Shown here piece after piece: positions 9,190-19,354 of a stretch of DNA of 64,000 bases; the stretch's first letter is position 1, and each line of letters opens with the position of its first letter. The notes below the pieces were generated by a model. It saw only the letters and a program-made list of their open reading frames with translations, made no database searches and was not told the origin of the DNA. Origin of the DNA: Pseudomonas hydrolytica (GTDB taxonomy: Bacteria; Pseudomonadota; Gammaproteobacteria; Pseudomonadales; Pseudomonadaceae); assembly GCF_021495345.1 (NCBI RefSeq), contig NZ_CP099397.1, positions 4,905,001-4,969,000 on the forward strand, given 5' to 3'. A program made the translations under genes and the position numbers.

Positions 9190-10646
9190 CAGCTGAGCGT
9201 CTCGGCCACCGGCACACGGCCATAGATATCGGTGAAGCGCACGATGTCATCTTCGCCGAGGTACTCGCCGCTCTGCACTTCGATCATCACCAGGTCGATC
9301 ACCCCAGGATTTACCAGGCGGTGACTGTGCCCAGCGGGAATGAAGGTCGACTCATTGGTGTTGAGCAAAAAGTCGCGCTCGCCGTTCACCACCCGAGCCA
9401 TACCGCTGACCACTACCCAGTGCTCGCTGCGATGGTGGTGCATCTGCAACGACAGGGATTCGCCGGGGCGGACCATGATGCGCTTGATCTTGAAGCGCGC
9501 CCCCTCCTCCAGCACGGTGTAGGTGCCCCACGGGCGAGTCACCGTACGGTGCAGGCGATAGGCCTCGTGGCCGCGCTTCTTCAACTCCTGGGCGATGAAC
9601 TTGACGTCCTGGGTGCTGCGCGCGTCGGCGATTAGCAGGGCGTCTGGCGTGTCCACCACCACCAGGTCACGCACGCCCACGGCGCCCACCAGCCGCTTGG
9701 GTGAATCGATGTAACAGTCCTGTACGTTGTGCAGTACCGCCTCACCTATGATCTGATTGCCATTGGCATCCGCCGGCGTCAGCTCGCGCAGCGCCTGCCA
9801 CGAGCCAATGTCGCTCCAGCCCAGGTCGCAAGGCACGACAGCCACCCTGGAGGAACGCTCCATGAGGGCATAGTCGATGGAGATATCCGTTACCTCGGCG
9901 AAACTGGGCGCATCCAGCTCACATTGCTTGCCCTGCTTGCCTTCGACGGACCCACTCAGTGCCAGGCATCTTTCCACGCCCTCGACGACCTGCGGCGCAT
10001 GTTCGCGAAGTTCGCGCAGCAGCACGTCGGCGCGGAAACAGAACATGCCGGCGTTCCACAGATGTTCGCCGCCCTCCAGATACGTCTGCGCGGTCTGCAG
10101 GTCGGGCTTCTCGACGAAACTGGCTACGCGATACCCACCGGCCTCCAACGCTTCACCCTGCTGGATATAGCCATAACCGGTCTCCGCATGGCCGGGGCGG
10201 ATGCCGAAGGTGACCAGCCAGCCCGCCTCGGCCAGATCGCGCGCGCGCGCCACCGCGGAAACGAAAGCCTGCTGATCACGAATCAGGTGATCGGCCGGCA
10301 GCACCAGCAACTGCGCCTCCTCACCGTAGTGACGAACGGCGTGCAACGCTGCCGCGGCAATCGCCGGTGCCGTGTTGCGCCCCATCGGTTCGAGGAGAAA
10401 ATCCAGCCCCAGGCGCCGACGATTCAACGGCCGGTAGTCGTCCAGGGTGCGAAACAGCAGCTCCCGATTGATCACCGTCAGCATCCTGGCCACATCATCC
10501 AGGCCAGCGACACGCTCGAAGGTCTTCTGCAGCAGGCTGAGACCATCGGCCAGACGCATGAAAGGCTTGGGCATGGCCTCGCGCGATACCGGCCACAGAC
10601 GGGTGCCGGCACCACCGGCAACGATGCAGGGAATCAGCGTGCTCAT
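9189..10646 (-). CDS. pslB: PslB-like bifunctional mannose-1-phosphate guanylyltransferase / mannose-6-phosphate isomerase
   Basis: This 485-residue type II PMI/GMP enzyme makes GDP-mannose for Psl. The N-terminal nucleotidyltransferase domain carries GGAGTRLWP at residues 11-19 and PKPF, the pyrophosphorylase signature. A left-handed helix linker follows, and then a C-terminal cupin PMI domain from about residue 370 (RPWGTYTVLEEG, MHHHRSEHWVVVSG) holds the metal-binding histidines. It is a paralogue of AlgA/WbpW. It overlaps both neighbours by one base, in the order pslA-pslB-pslC. Confidence 0.93.
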   Translation of the reverse strand: MSTLIPCIVAGGAGTRLWPVSREAMPKPFMRLADGLSLLQKTFERVAGLDDVARMLTVINRELLFRTLDDYRPLNRRRLGLDFLLEPMGRNTAPAIAAAALHAVRHYGEEAQLLVLPADHLIRDQQAFVSAVARARDLAEAGWLVTFGIRPGHAETGYGYIQQGEALEAGGYRVASFVEKPDLQTAQTYLEGGEHLWNAGMFCFRADVLLRELREHAPQVVEGVERCLALSGSVEGKQGKQCELDAPSFAEVTDISIDYALMERSSRVAVVPCDLGWSDIGSWQALRELTPADANGNQIIGEAVLHNVQDCYIDSPKRLVGAVGVRDLVVVDTPDALLIADARSTQDVKFIAQELKKRGHEAYRLHRTVTRPWGTYTVLEEGARFKIKRIMVRPGESLSLQMHHHRSEHWVVVSGMARVVNGERDFLLNTNESTFIPAGHSHRLVNPGVIDLVMIEVQSGEYLGEDDIVRFTDIYGRVPVAETLS

Positions 10647-12079
10647 CAGTAGGCCTCGCGGGTGAAGATGACCGCAGGCAAGGTGCGGAAGAGGATGTAC
10701 AGGTCGAACCAGACCGACCAGTTCTCGATGTACTGCAGGTCGTACTCGACACGTTTCTCGATCTTTTCCAGCGTATCGGTTTCGCCGCGATAGCCATTGA
10801 TCTGCGCCCAGCCGGTGATGCCGGGCTTCACACGATGCCGCGCGGTGTACTCCTTGACCGCTTCCTCGAACAGGATTCCGGCCGCCTTGGTCGCCGTGGC
10901 ATGGGGGCGAGGCCCGACCATGGACATGCTGCCGAGCAGTACGTTGAACAGTTGCGGCAGCTCGTCGAGGCTGGTCTTGCGAATGAAGCGGCCGACCCGG
11001 GTGATACGATCATCGCCGCGGGTGGTCTGGCGCTCGGCGTTGGCATCGGCGCGGTCGCAGTACATCGAGCGGAACTTGAACACTTCGATCAGGCGATTGT
11101 TGTAGCCGTAACGTTTCTGCCGGAACAGGACCGGGCCGGGCGAGTCGAGCTTGATGGCCAATGCCACCAGCACCATCACCGGCAGTGCCGGTACCAGCGC
11201 CAGGCTCGCCAGCACCAGATCCTCGAGGCGCTTGATCAGGGGCGACCAGCCATCCAGCGGACGCTCCGATACGTTGAACATGGGCAGCCCGCCCACCTCG
11301 GTGATGCGGTTGCGTGCGTGGCGAAAGGCAAGCATGTCCGGTACCAGCAAAACGTTGACTGGCAACTTGCGCAGCTCGCGCACGATCTGGCCGATGCGGT
11401 TCTCGGCCGACCAGGGCAGTGCCACCAGCACCTGAGTGACCCGCTCGCGGCGGATCAGACTCTCCAGGTCACGGCTGTCACCCAGCAGCGGCAAGCCTGC
11501 CAGCGTGTCTGGCATACGCCCGATACGATCATCGATGAATCCGATCAGACCGGAGCGAATGTCGCAGTGACGCGACATGTGCTCGGCCAAGCGCACGCCA
11601 TTTTCGGTACCACCGAGAATCACGGCACTCTGCAGGAACTGCCCGGCACCGACCCAGCGCCTGAATAACGACAGAACGAGCAGGCGCTCCGCACCAAATG
11701 CCAATAAACTGACAAAAAACCACAGTGCGAGCAGGTGCCCTTCCATGAAGCCGAACATCTCCAGCGCCTGATGCATGAACAGCAGCAGACAGAACGCCGC
11801 CGACCAGGCGAAAAACATCACGCGAAAGCGCAACAGATTGCTGAAGATATCTTCCGAATAGACGTCCAGCGCTTGAAACATCAGGACCGTCAGCACTCCG
11901 AAGAACAGCAGAACGGCGCTGTAGCTTTGCGTCAGGGCGCGCTCTTCCGATAACCACAACAGCAGCAGCAAGCCCGGCAGCGCGGCGGTAAAGCCATGCA
12001 CCAGACGCATTCCCGCCAGGAAATACTGGACAAAGCCAGGACGTGCCAGCAATGAGCTACCGTGCAAAAGCTGACGCAT
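10646..12079 (-). CDS. pslA: PslA-like undecaprenyl-phosphate sugar phosphotransferase
   Basis: This 477-residue protein has about four N-terminal membrane segments, a central nucleotide-binding-like region ([19 protein letters not shown]), a fifth hydrophobic segment ([19 protein letters not shown]) and the C-terminal bacterial sugar transferase domain ([50 protein letters not shown]). It loads the first sugar onto undecaprenyl phosphate to start the Psl repeat unit at the inner membrane. It is the first gene of the operon, matching the P. aeruginosa order and length (478). The promoter should lie in the 415-base gap shared with rmlB. Confidence 0.93.
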   Translation of the reverse strand: MRQLLHGSSLLARPGFVQYFLAGMRLVHGFTAALPGLLLLLWLSEERALTQSYSAVLLFFGVLTVLMFQALDVYSEDIFSNLLRFRVMFFAWSAAFCLLLFMHQALEMFGFMEGHLLALWFFVSLLAFGAERLLVLSLFRRWVGAGQFLQSAVILGGTENGVRLAEHMSRHCDIRSGLIGFIDDRIGRMPDTLAGLPLLGDSRDLESLIRRERVTQVLVALPWSAENRIGQIVRELRKLPVNVLLVPDMLAFRHARNRITEVGGLPMFNVSERPLDGWSPLIKRLEDLVLASLALVPALPVMVLVALAIKLDSPGPVLFRQKRYGYNNRLIEVFKFRSMYCDRADANAERQTTRGDDRITRVGRFIRKTSLDELPQLFNVLLGSMSMVGPRPHATATKAAGILFEEAVKEYTARHRVKPGITGWAQINGYRGETDTLEKIEKRVEYDLQYIENWSVWFDLYILFRTLPAVIFTREAY

Positions 12080-12494
12080 GATGGTTTACCCCCGCCATAT
12101 CTTCCGAGGACGCTTCGCCCGCTGGCGACAGAAAAAAGGCAGCAGAAAGAGTTTTGCACGCGATACGACAGAATGCCGTCGCTTCTGTTATGGTGCGACT
12201 TAACCACTTTTATGATGGCATTTCAACATCCTTCCGATATTAGGATGCAGTTAAAAATTGGCGTCAGATAAGCGCCGCTGCCAAGCGTCTTCGGACCAGA
12301 CATCCCATGGCCGAAAACGCGCTCGGGTCGCCTGGCGGCGCCGCTATGATCGGGTTAGTGAGGAGGCGACAGGTAGGCGCCGGCAACCAAGTGACACGAG
12401 CGGCACAGCAGCTTTCCTCCCCTATTTTGAGTGACTGCCTTATTATCCGCCGCGACGACTAGCGTTCATGTTCCATAGGTAAAGGGCATCATCC
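12080..12494. promoter_or_regulatory. Divergent intergenic region between pslA and rmlB
   Basis: This 415-base non-coding stretch is more AT-rich in its pslA-proximal half (12180-12260) than its surroundings. It must hold the pslA promoter (leftward) and the rmlB promoter (rightward). A weak sigma-70-like candidate for pslA is TTGAAA (12226-12221, minus strand) with TTAAGT 17 bases on. TATTAT at 12441-12446 could be a -10 for rmlB but lacks a good -35. The rmlB ribosome site is probably AGGTAAAGGG just before the ATG. The boundaries are certain but the promoter elements are guesses. No convincing ORF is seen. Confidence 0.5.
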
Positions 12495-13556
12495 ATGCGT
12501 ATCCTGATCACCGGCGGTGCCGGCTTTATCGGTTCGGCTCTGATCCGTCATCTGATCCGTCACACCGAGCATGAGGTGCTCAACCTCGACAAACTGACCT
12601 ATGCCGGCAACCTGGAGTCGCTCGCTGAAGTAGCCAACAGCCCGCGCTACCGCTTCGTCCGTGCCGATATCGCCGACAGCGCACTGGTGACGCAGACACT
12701 GGCCGAGTTTCAGCCCGACGCCATCATGCACCTCGCCGCCGAATCCCACGTCGACCGGTCCATCGATGGCCCAGCGGCCTTTATCCAGACCAATATCGTC
12801 GGCACCTATGCCCTGTTGGAAAGCACCCGCGCTTACTGGCAGCAGCTTGACACCGAACGCAAGGCGACCTTCCGCTTCCACCATATCTCCACCGACGAGG
12901 TCTATGGCGATCTGCACGGTGTCGATGACCTCTTCACCGAAACCACTCCCTATGCGCCCAGCTCGCCCTATTCGGCGAGCAAGGCGGCCTCCGATCATCT
13001 GGTGCGCGCCTGGCAGCGTACCTACGGCCTGCCGGTGCTGATCACCAACTGCTCGAACAATTACGGTCCGTACCATTTCCCCGAGAAGCTGATCCCGCTG
13101 ATGATCCTCAGCGCCTTGGCAGGCAAGCCGCTGCCGGTGTACGGCAACGGCCAGCAGGTGCGCGACTGGCTCTATGTCGAGGATCACGCGCGGGCGCTGC
13201 TCAAGGTGGTCTGCGAAGGCGAGGTGGGCGAGACCTACAATATCGGCGGGCATAACGAGCAGAAGAATCTCAATGTGGTGCGCGCCATCTGCGCACTGCT
13301 GGAAGAGCTGGCACCGCACAAGCCGTCCGGCGTGGCGCGCTATGAAGACCTGATCACCTACGTGCAGGACCGCCCAGGTCATGACCTGCGCTATGCCATC
13401 GACGCCGGCAAGATCGAACGCGAGTTGGGCTGGGTGCCACAGGAAACCTTCGAGAGCGGGCTGCGCAAGACGGTGCAGTGGTATCTGGACAATCTCGACT
13501 GGTGCCGCCGCGTGCAGGATGGCAGTTATCAGGGCGAGCGACTCGGCGCACTTTAA
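12495..13556 (+). CDS. rmlB: dTDP-glucose 4,6-dehydratase
   Basis: This 353-residue extended short-chain dehydrogenase carries out the second step of dTDP-L-rhamnose synthesis, converting dTDP-glucose to dTDP-4-keto-6-deoxyglucose. The NAD-binding GGAGFIGS is at 7-14. The catalytic YXXXK is Tyr159/Lys163 in [11 protein letters not shown], and the [11 protein letters not shown] segment holds the active-site T/D/E residues. It is the first gene of an rmlB-A-C-D cluster. The usual Pseudomonas order is BDAC, so the order here differs. A palindromic repeat immediately follows its stop codon. Confidence 0.96.
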   Translation: MRILITGGAGFIGSALIRHLIRHTEHEVLNLDKLTYAGNLESLAEVANSPRYRFVRADIADSALVTQTLAEFQPDAIMHLAAESHVDRSIDGPAAFIQTNIVGTYALLESTRAYWQQLDTERKATFRFHHISTDEVYGDLHGVDDLFTETTPYAPSSPYSASKAASDHLVRAWQRTYGLPVLITNCSNNYGPYHFPEKLIPLMILSALAGKPLPVYGNGQQVRDWLYVEDHARALLKVVCEGEVGETYNIGGHNEQKNLNVVRAICALLEELAPHKPSGVARYEDLITYVQDRPGHDLRYAIDAGKIERELGWVPQETFESGLRKTVQWYLDNLDWCRRVQDGSYQGERLGAL

Positions 13557-13698
13557 GGAGCCTGTTGATGATCTGCTGCGCGTCGGCCCTGCTGCGTTAA
13601 AAACAGGCTCAGAATGCTCATTTACAACTCGTAAACTCCGCTTCCTCGCCTGTTTTTGCCTTGCATGGCTCTAGCTCGCGAGATCCTAAACAGGCTCC
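13557..13698. repeat. MITE-like palindromic element between rmlB and rmlA
   Basis: This 142-bp non-coding element begins on the base after the rmlB stop. Its ends, GGAGCCTGTT (13557-13566) and AACAGGCTCC (13689-13698), are perfect 10-bp inverted repeats, extended imperfectly by GATGATCT/AGGATCT. Inside lies a second inverted pair, AAAAACAGGC and GCCTGTTTTT, and a central TTTACAACTCGTAAA palindrome. A transcript would fold into a long hairpin. From memory, similar intergenic repeats are scattered in Pseudomonas genomes, so it is probably a mobilised non-autonomous element; this was not checked. Confidence 0.7.
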
Positions 13699-13712
13699 AA
13701 GGAGCAGGAATA

Positions 13713-14585
13713 ATGAAAGGCATCATCCTCGCCGGCGGCTCCGGCACCCGGCTGCACCCCATCACCCTCGGCGTGTCCAAGCAACTGCTGCCGATCTACG
13801 ACAAACCGATGATCTATTACCCGCTGTCGGTCCTGATGCTGACCGGCATTCGCGAGATCCTGATCATCTCCACTCCGCAAGACCTGCCCAACTTCCAGAA
13901 GATGCTCGGCGATGGCAGCCAGTTCGGCATCGACCTGCAATATGCCGAGCAACCCTCTCCCGATGGCCTGGCTCAGGCCTTCCTGATCGGCGAGTCGTTC
14001 ATCGGCGACGACTCGGTATGCCTGATCCTCGGTGACAACATCTTCCACGGCCAGCACTTCACGGAAATGCTGCTACGCGCCGCCAGCCAGCCGAGCGGCG
14101 CCACGGTATTCGGTTACTGGGTGAGCGATCCCGAGCGCTTCGGGGTAGTGGAGTTCGATGCCGCCGGTAATGCATTGTCGATCGAGGAGAAGCCGGCCGA
14201 TCCCAAATCCAGCTTTGCCGTGACCGGCCTGTACTTCTATGACAACGACGTGGTGCAGATCGCCAAGGACGTAAAACCGTCCGCCCGCGGCGAACTGGAA
14301 ATCACCGACGTCAACAATGCCTACCTGGCGCGCGGGAGCCTGCGTGTGGAGCGCTTCGGCCGCGGCTTCGCCTGGCTCGACACCGGTACCCACGACAGCC
14401 TGCTCGAAGCCTCGCACTACGTGCAAACGGTGGAAAAGCGTCAGGGGCTAAAGGTCGCCTGCCTGGAGGAAATCGCCTATCAACAGGGCTGGATCGATCG
14501 CGAAAAGCTGCTGTCCTGCGCCAAGGCACTGGGCAAGACCGGCTACGGTCAGTACCTGTACAAACTGGCGGAGGAGTCGTTGTGA
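13713..14585 (+). CDS. rmlA: Glucose-1-phosphate thymidylyltransferase
   Basis: This 290-residue enzyme makes dTDP-glucose from glucose-1-phosphate and dTTP, the first step of dTDP-rhamnose synthesis. It starts [16 protein letters not shown] with the nucleotidyltransferase signature at residues 8-16, then [24 protein letters not shown] and LGDNIFHG, all typical of RmlA. The ATG is preceded by AAGGAGCAGGAAT, a strong ribosome site. A frame 19 codons longer runs into the palindromic repeat and is not credible. The gene overlaps rmlC by 4 bases. Confidence 0.96.
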   Translation: MKGIILAGGSGTRLHPITLGVSKQLLPIYDKPMIYYPLSVLMLTGIREILIISTPQDLPNFQKMLGDGSQFGIDLQYAEQPSPDGLAQAFLIGESFIGDDSVCLILGDNIFHGQHFTEMLLRAASQPSGATVFGYWVSDPERFGVVEFDAAGNALSIEEKPADPKSSFAVTGLYFYDNDVVQIAKDVKPSARGELEITDVNNAYLARGSLRVERFGRGFAWLDTGTHDSLLEASHYVQTVEKRQGLKVACLEEIAYQQGWIDREKLLSCAKALGKTGYGQYLYKLAEESL

Positions 14586-15130
14586 AAGTCATCGCAACTG
14601 CACTACCGGAAGTGCTGATTCTCGAACCCCAGGTATTCGGCGACGAGCGCGGCTTCTTCTACGAAAGCTTCAACGCGCGGCGCTTTGCTGAAGCCACCGG
14701 GGTGAACCGCGAATTCGTCCAGGACAACCACTCGCGCTCGGCGCGTGGGGTGCTGCGCGGCCTGCACTATCAGTTGCAGCAGGCCCAGGGCAAGCTGGTG
14801 CGGGTCAGCGCTGGCGAGGTCTATGACGTGGCGGTGGATGTGCGGCGCAGCTCACCGAACTTCGGCAAATGGGTCGGCGTGCATCTGTCGGCCGAGAACA
14901 AGCGCCAACTATGGGTGCCGGAGGGTTTCGCCCATGGTTTTCTGGTGCTCAGCGAGTACGCCGAGTTCCTCTACAAGACCACCGACTACTACGCCCCCGC
15001 CCATGAGCGCTGCATCCGCTGGGATGATGCGCGCCTGGCCATCGACTGGCCGCTGGACGGGCTGACGCCGCAACTGTCGGCCAAGGACCAGCAGGGCCTG
15101 AGCCTGCAGGACGCCGAGACATTCGCATGA
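14582..15130 (+). CDS. rmlC: dTDP-4-dehydrorhamnose 3,5-epimerase
   Basis: This 182-residue cupin-fold epimerase starts at GTG within the GTGA overlap with rmlA. Signatures are [27 protein letters not shown] with catalytic His62, and the later [22 protein letters not shown] segment with the active-site tyrosine. It converts dTDP-4-keto-6-deoxy-glucose to the L-rhamno isomer, which RmlD then reduces. It overlaps rmlD by 4 bases (ATGA), so the three genes rmlA-C-D are probably translationally coupled. Confidence 0.96.
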   Translation: MKVIATALPEVLILEPQVFGDERGFFYESFNARRFAEATGVNREFVQDNHSRSARGVLRGLHYQLQQAQGKLVRVSAGEVYDVAVDVRRSSPNFGKWVGVHLSAENKRQLWVPEGFAHGFLVLSEYAEFLYKTTDYYAPAHERCIRWDDARLAIDWPLDGLTPQLSAKDQQGLSLQDAETFA

Positions 15131-15990
15131 AGATCCTAATCAGCGGCCACACCGGCCAGGTCGCCCGCGAACTGCAACTGGCCCTGCGCGAGCACGAACT
15201 GGTCAGCCTTGGCCGTCAGGCATTCGACCTGTCGCGCCCGGACAGTCTGCGTGAAACCATCCTGCGCGAGCGCCCGGCACTGGTCATCAATGCAGCGGCC
15301 TATACCGCCGTCGACCAGGCCGAACAGGAGCGCGAGCTGGCCTTCACCGTCAATGCCGAGGCACCGGGCGTCATGGCCGATGCCTGCTTCGAGCTGGACA
15401 TCCCGCTGATCCACTACTCCACCGACTACGTCTTCGACGGCAGCAAGGCCACACCCTACCGCGAGGCCGATACGCCACACCCGCTGGGTGTCTATGGCGC
15501 CAGCAAGGCGGCTGGCGAACAGGCGCTGCGCATCAGCGGTTGCGACCACCTGATCCTGCGCACCAGCTGGGTCTACTCGCAGCACGGGCGCAACTTCCTG
15601 CTGACCATGCAGCGCCTGCTGCAGGAACGCGAGGAGCTCAGCGTGGTGGACGATCAGATCGGCGCGCCGACCTGGGCCGGCAGTATCGCCAGCGCCACCG
15701 CCGAGCTGATCGACAAGTGGCAGCAGGGTCGCCATCACTGGGGCACCTACCACCTGACCTGCCAGGGCGAAACCAGCTGGTTCGGTTTCGCCAGCGCCAT
15801 CGCCGAGCGCCTGCGTGCGGCCGGCAAGCCCTGCGCCAGGCTGCGCCCCATCCCCAGCAGCGAGTACCCGACGCCGGCGCAGCGCCCGCTCAATTCGCGC
15901 CTGGATGGCGAGCGCCTGGAACAGGAATGGCAGGTTCGCCTGCCGGACTGGCGCGCGGCACTGGACGCCTGCCTGCAACGCATGAACTGA
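15127..15990 (+). CDS. rmlD: dTDP-4-dehydrorhamnose reductase
   Basis: This 287-residue SDR-type reductase carries out the last step of dTDP-L-rhamnose synthesis. The NAD(P)-binding loop is GHTGQVA at 7-13. STDYVFDGSKATPY and VYGASKAAGEQALR supply the catalytic Thr/Tyr/Lys set. The product feeds LPS and Psl; the latter needs rhamnose and its operon lies divergently just upstream. The gene ends 52 bases before dctB. No terminator is evident between them, so read-through into dctB is possible. Confidence 0.95.
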   Translation: MKILISGHTGQVARELQLALREHELVSLGRQAFDLSRPDSLRETILRERPALVINAAAYTAVDQAEQERELAFTVNAEAPGVMADACFELDIPLIHYSTDYVFDGSKATPYREADTPHPLGVYGASKAAGEQALRISGCDHLILRTSWVYSQHGRNFLLTMQRLLQEREELSVVDDQIGAPTWAGSIASATAELIDKWQQGRHHWGTYHLTCQGETSWFGFASAIAERLRAAGKPCARLRPIPSSEYPTPAQRPLNSRLDGERLEQEWQVRLPDWRAALDACLQRMN

Positions 15991-16042
15991 AGGCTCCCGG
16001 CGGAACGTGCATAATGCGCCGATCATCCCGGCGCAGTTTTCC

Positions 16043-17857
16043 ATGAGCTCGATCCCCGCCACGCCCCGACGCCTCCGCTGGCGCAGCCTTGTGCTGCTGG
16101 CGCTGCTGCTCGCTCCGCTGCTGTGGCCGGTGCATTACCTGGCCGAGCGTTATTACCGTGAGGTGCTGATCGAGCAGAATCGGCAGACGCTGGACCTGTA
16201 TGTCGCCAACCTGCTCGGCACGCTGCGCCGCTACGAGGTGCTGCCGCAGATCCTCGGCGACCTGCCCGGTCTGCGCGCCGCCCTGCAGGCTCCGGAAGAC
16301 CCCGCCGTGCTGGACAACGCCAACCGCCTGCTGGCCCGGGTGAAGAGCCAGACCGGCGCCGACGTGATCTACCTGATGAACCCGCGTGGCCTGACCCTGG
16401 CCGCCTCCAACTGGGACAAACCCGACAGCTTCGTCGCCGGCAACTTCGCCTTCCGCCCCTATTTCCGCGAAGCCCTGGCCGGACGCCTGGGACGCTTCTT
16501 CGGCCTCGGCACCACCTCCGGCAAGCGCGGCTACTACTTTGCCTACCCGGTGCGCGAAGGGGAACAGAACATCGGCGCACTGGTGGTCAAGGTCGACCTC
16601 GACCACACCGAGACCCTCTGGGGCAATACGCCCGAGCAGCTGCTGGTCACCGATACCAATGGCGTGGTGATTCTCACCTCGCGCCCGGACTGGCGCTTCC
16701 ACGCCAGCCGCCCGCTCGATCGTGTCGAGCAGGCCGCCATCGCCGCCAACCAGCCTTACCCGACCCAGGCCCCGCCAGCCCTGAATCTCGATCCGGACGC
16801 CTGGCTGACGCAAAGCCGCGCACTGGAAGAGACCGGCTGGACGGTGAGCATCCTTGCCCCGCGCGTGCTGCTCGACCGCCCGGTACGCAGCGCCGTAGCG
16901 GTAGGCGCCGCGGCCCTGCTGGCCCTGCTGCTGTTGCTCGGCCTGCTGATCCTGCGCCGCCGCCACTACCTCGAACGCATCGCCCTCGATGCCCGCGCCA
17001 AGGCCGAACTGGAGCAGCGCGTGGCCGAACGCACGCACGACTTGGAACTCCTCAACAGCCGACTGAAACAGGAAGTGCTGGAGCGCGAGCAGGCCCAGCA
17101 GGAACTGGTGCGCGCCCAGGACGAACTGGTCCAGGCCGGCAAGCTGTCGGCCCTCGGCACCATGAGTGCGAGCATCAGTCATGAGCTAAACCAGCCGCTG
17201 GCCGCCATTCGCAGCTACGCCGAGAATGCCAGCACCCTGCTCGACCACCAGCGCAACGACGACGCCCGCGCCAATCTCAAGCTGATCAGCGAGCTAACCG
17301 AGCGCATGGCCTCGATCATCGCTCACCTGCGCGCCTTCGCCCGCCGTGACCAGCACGCCCCGGAGCGAGTCGCCCTGCAGCCGGCGCTGGACGACGCCCT
17401 CGCCCTGCTCGCCAAACGCCGCCGGGCCATGGATGTGGAGCTGATCCGCGACCTGCCGGACGCCACGCTCTGGGTCCAGGCCGGCGAAACGCGCCTGCGC
17501 CAGGTGCTCGGCAACCTGCTCGGCAATGCCCTGGACGCGCTGAGCGACAGGGCGCCACCGCGGCGCATCTGGATCAGCGTGCAGCAACAGGACCAGCACC
17601 TCGAGCTGCTGCTGCGCGACAATGGCGCGGGCTTCTCGGCCGAATCCCTGGCGCGCGCCCGCGAACCCTTCTTCACCACCAAGACCAGCGCTCAGGGCCT
17701 GGGGCTCGGCCTGGCCATCTGCGACAGCCTGATCCGCGCCCTGGACGGCGAGCTGCTGCTGGCCAATCATCCGGCGGGCGGCGCGCTGATCACCCTGCGC
17801 CTGCGCCTGGCCAGCCCCGGCGTCAACCTGCAACCTTCTGAGGACCCTTCGCCATGA
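16043..17857 (+). CDS. dctB: C4-dicarboxylate sensor histidine kinase DctB
   Basis: This 604-residue membrane kinase has a transmembrane segment at about 12-30, a large periplasmic double-Cache sensor (about 35-285) and a second transmembrane segment (about 292-312). A cytoplasmic coiled coil leads to a HisKA domain with phospho-acceptor His380 in SISHELNQPLAAIRSYAENA, the DctB-type H-box. The N box (NLLGNALDAL) and G boxes (DNGAGFS, GLGLGLAIC) are intact. It should sense succinate, fumarate or malate and phosphorylate DctD. The ATG at 16043 gives a proper N-terminus; an upstream ATG at 16007 adds 12 non-family residues. The 3' end overlaps dctD by 4 bases. Confidence 0.93.
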   Translation: MSSIPATPRRLRWRSLVLLALLLAPLLWPVHYLAERYYREVLIEQNRQTLDLYVANLLGTLRRYEVLPQILGDLPGLRAALQAPEDPAVLDNANRLLARVKSQTGADVIYLMNPRGLTLAASNWDKPDSFVAGNFAFRPYFREALAGRLGRFFGLGTTSGKRGYYFAYPVREGEQNIGALVVKVDLDHTETLWGNTPEQLLVTDTNGVVILTSRPDWRFHASRPLDRVEQAAIAANQPYPTQAPPALNLDPDAWLTQSRALEETGWTVSILAPRVLLDRPVRSAVAVGAAALLALLLLLGLLILRRRHYLERIALDARAKAELEQRVAERTHDLELLNSRLKQEVLEREQAQQELVRAQDELVQAGKLSALGTMSASISHELNQPLAAIRSYAENASTLLDHQRNDDARANLKLISELTERMASIIAHLRAFARRDQHAPERVALQPALDDALALLAKRRRAMDVELIRDLPDATLWVQAGETRLRQVLGNLLGNALDALSDRAPPRRIWISVQQQDQHLELLLRDNGAGFSAESLARAREPFFTTKTSAQGLGLGLAICDSLIRALDGELLLANHPAGGALITLRLRLASPGVNLQPSEDPSP

Positions 17858-19239
17858 CCAGCGACAGCGCCATCGACAGCCGCATTCAGGTTCTGCTGAT
17901 CGACGACGATGCCCACCTGCGCCAGGCGCTCAGCCAGACCCTCGACCTGGCCGGACTCAAGGTGCTCAGCCTGGGCGATGCCCAGGGCCTGGCCCAGCGT
18001 ATTCCGGCTGACTGGCCGGGCGTGGTGGTCAGCGATATCCGCATGCCCGGCATCGACGGCCTGCAACTGCTGCAGCAACTGCGCGAGCGTGACACCGAGC
18101 TGCCGGTGCTGCTGATCACCGGCCACGGTGATGTGCCGCTGGCGGTGCAGGCGATGCGCGCCGGTGCCTATGACTTTCTGGAAAAGCCCTTCGCCAACGA
18201 GGCGCTGCTCGACAGCGTGCGCCGCGCCCTGGAACTGCGCCGCCTGGTACTGGACAACCGCAGCCTGCGCATGGCGCTCAACGACCGCCAGCAACTGGCC
18301 GGGCGTCTGGTCGGCCAGTCGCCGGCGATGCAGCGCCTGCGCGAGCAGATCGCCGCCCTGGCCGGCATCGCCACCGATGTGCTGATCCTCGGCGAAACCG
18401 GTGCCGGCAAGGAGGTGGTGGCGCGCGCCCTGCACGATCTGTCCAGCCGCCGCGACGGCCCCTTCGTCGCCATCAACGCCGGTGCGCTGGCCGAATCGGT
18501 GGTGGAGAGCGAGCTGTTCGGCCACGAGGCAGGCGCCTTCACCGGCGCGCAGAAACGCAGAATCGGCAAGTTCGAGTTCGCCAATGGCGGCACCCTGTTC
18601 CTCGACGAGATCGAGAGCATGAGCCTGGACGTGCAGGTCAAGCTGTTGCGCCTGCTGCAGGAGCGCGTGGTCGAACGCCTCGGCGGCAACCAGTTGATCC
18701 CGCTGGATATCCGCGTGATCGCCGCGACCAAGGAAGACCTGCGCCAGGCCGCCGATGCCGGGCGTTTCCGCGCCGACCTCTACTACCGCCTCAACGTCGC
18801 GCCGCTGTCCATTCCACCACTGCGCGAGCGCGGCGAGGACGCCCTGTTGCTGTTCCAGCACTTCGCCGAAAGCGCCGCCGCCCGCCATGCGCTGCCGCCG
18901 CGAGAGCTGCAGCCGGGTCAGCGTGCCCTGCTGCTGCGTCACCCCTGGCCAGGCAACGTCCGCGAGCTGCAGAACGCCGCCGAGCGCTTCGCGCTCGGCC
19001 TGGAACTGGCGCTGGACAGCAACGCGCCGAACCTGCCGCCGGTCAACGGCGGCCTTAGCGAGCAGGTCGAAGCCTTCGAGCGGGCGCTGATCGCCGCCGA
19101 GCTGAGCCGCCCGCATGGCTCGCTGCGCAGCCTGGCCGAGGCGCTGGGCGTGCCGCGCAAGACCCTGCACGACAAGCTGCGCAAGCACGGCCTGAATTTC
19201 TCCGGCGCTGGCGGAAGCTCGCCAGAGGATTTCGACTGA
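17854..19239 (+). CDS. dctD: C4-dicarboxylate response regulator DctD (NtrC family)
   Basis: This 461-residue sigma-54 activator has a receiver domain with phospho-acceptor Asp61 (VVVSDIRMPGIDG). The central AAA+ domain carries the Walker A loop GETGAGKEVV and the sigma-54-contacting GAFTGA loop. A C-terminal Fis-type helix-turn-helix (HGSLRSLAEALGVPRKTLHDKLR) completes it. After phosphorylation by DctB it should open the sigma-54 promoter found about 115 bases downstream of its own stop, before dctP. It is translationally coupled to dctB through an ATGA overlap. Confidence 0.95.
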   Translation: MTSDSAIDSRIQVLLIDDDAHLRQALSQTLDLAGLKVLSLGDAQGLAQRIPADWPGVVVSDIRMPGIDGLQLLQQLRERDTELPVLLITGHGDVPLAVQAMRAGAYDFLEKPFANEALLDSVRRALELRRLVLDNRSLRMALNDRQQLAGRLVGQSPAMQRLREQIAALAGIATDVLILGETGAGKEVVARALHDLSSRRDGPFVAINAGALAESVVESELFGHEAGAFTGAQKRRIGKFEFANGGTLFLDEIESMSLDVQVKLLRLLQERVVERLGGNQLIPLDIRVIAATKEDLRQAADAGRFRADLYYRLNVAPLSIPPLRERGEDALLLFQHFAESAAARHALPPRELQPGQRALLLRHPWPGNVRELQNAAERFALGLELALDSNAPNLPPVNGGLSEQVEAFERALIAAELSRPHGSLRSLAEALGVPRKTLHDKLRKHGLNFSGAGGSSPEDFD

Positions 19240-19302
19240 CTGGCGGCAAACCGCCAAACGCGCTGCCGGCACGCCTCGGCCGGCAGCCGGCAGAATGCCA
19301 CC

Positions 19303-19323
19303 AAGGCCCGTAGAACGGGCTTT
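19303..19323 (+). terminator. Possible terminator hairpin after dctD
   Basis: GCCCGT, loop AGA and ACGGGC form a 6-bp stem followed by TTTA. It lies 64 bases after the dctD stop and upstream of the sigma-54 promoter. It could end the dctBD transcript. The T-run is short, so this is tentative. Two further palindromes (19240-19295) could instead be DctD-binding enhancer sites. Confidence 0.4.
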
Positions 19324-19354
19324 ACCGGCGCACCGACAGCGCGCTCATGCGGAC

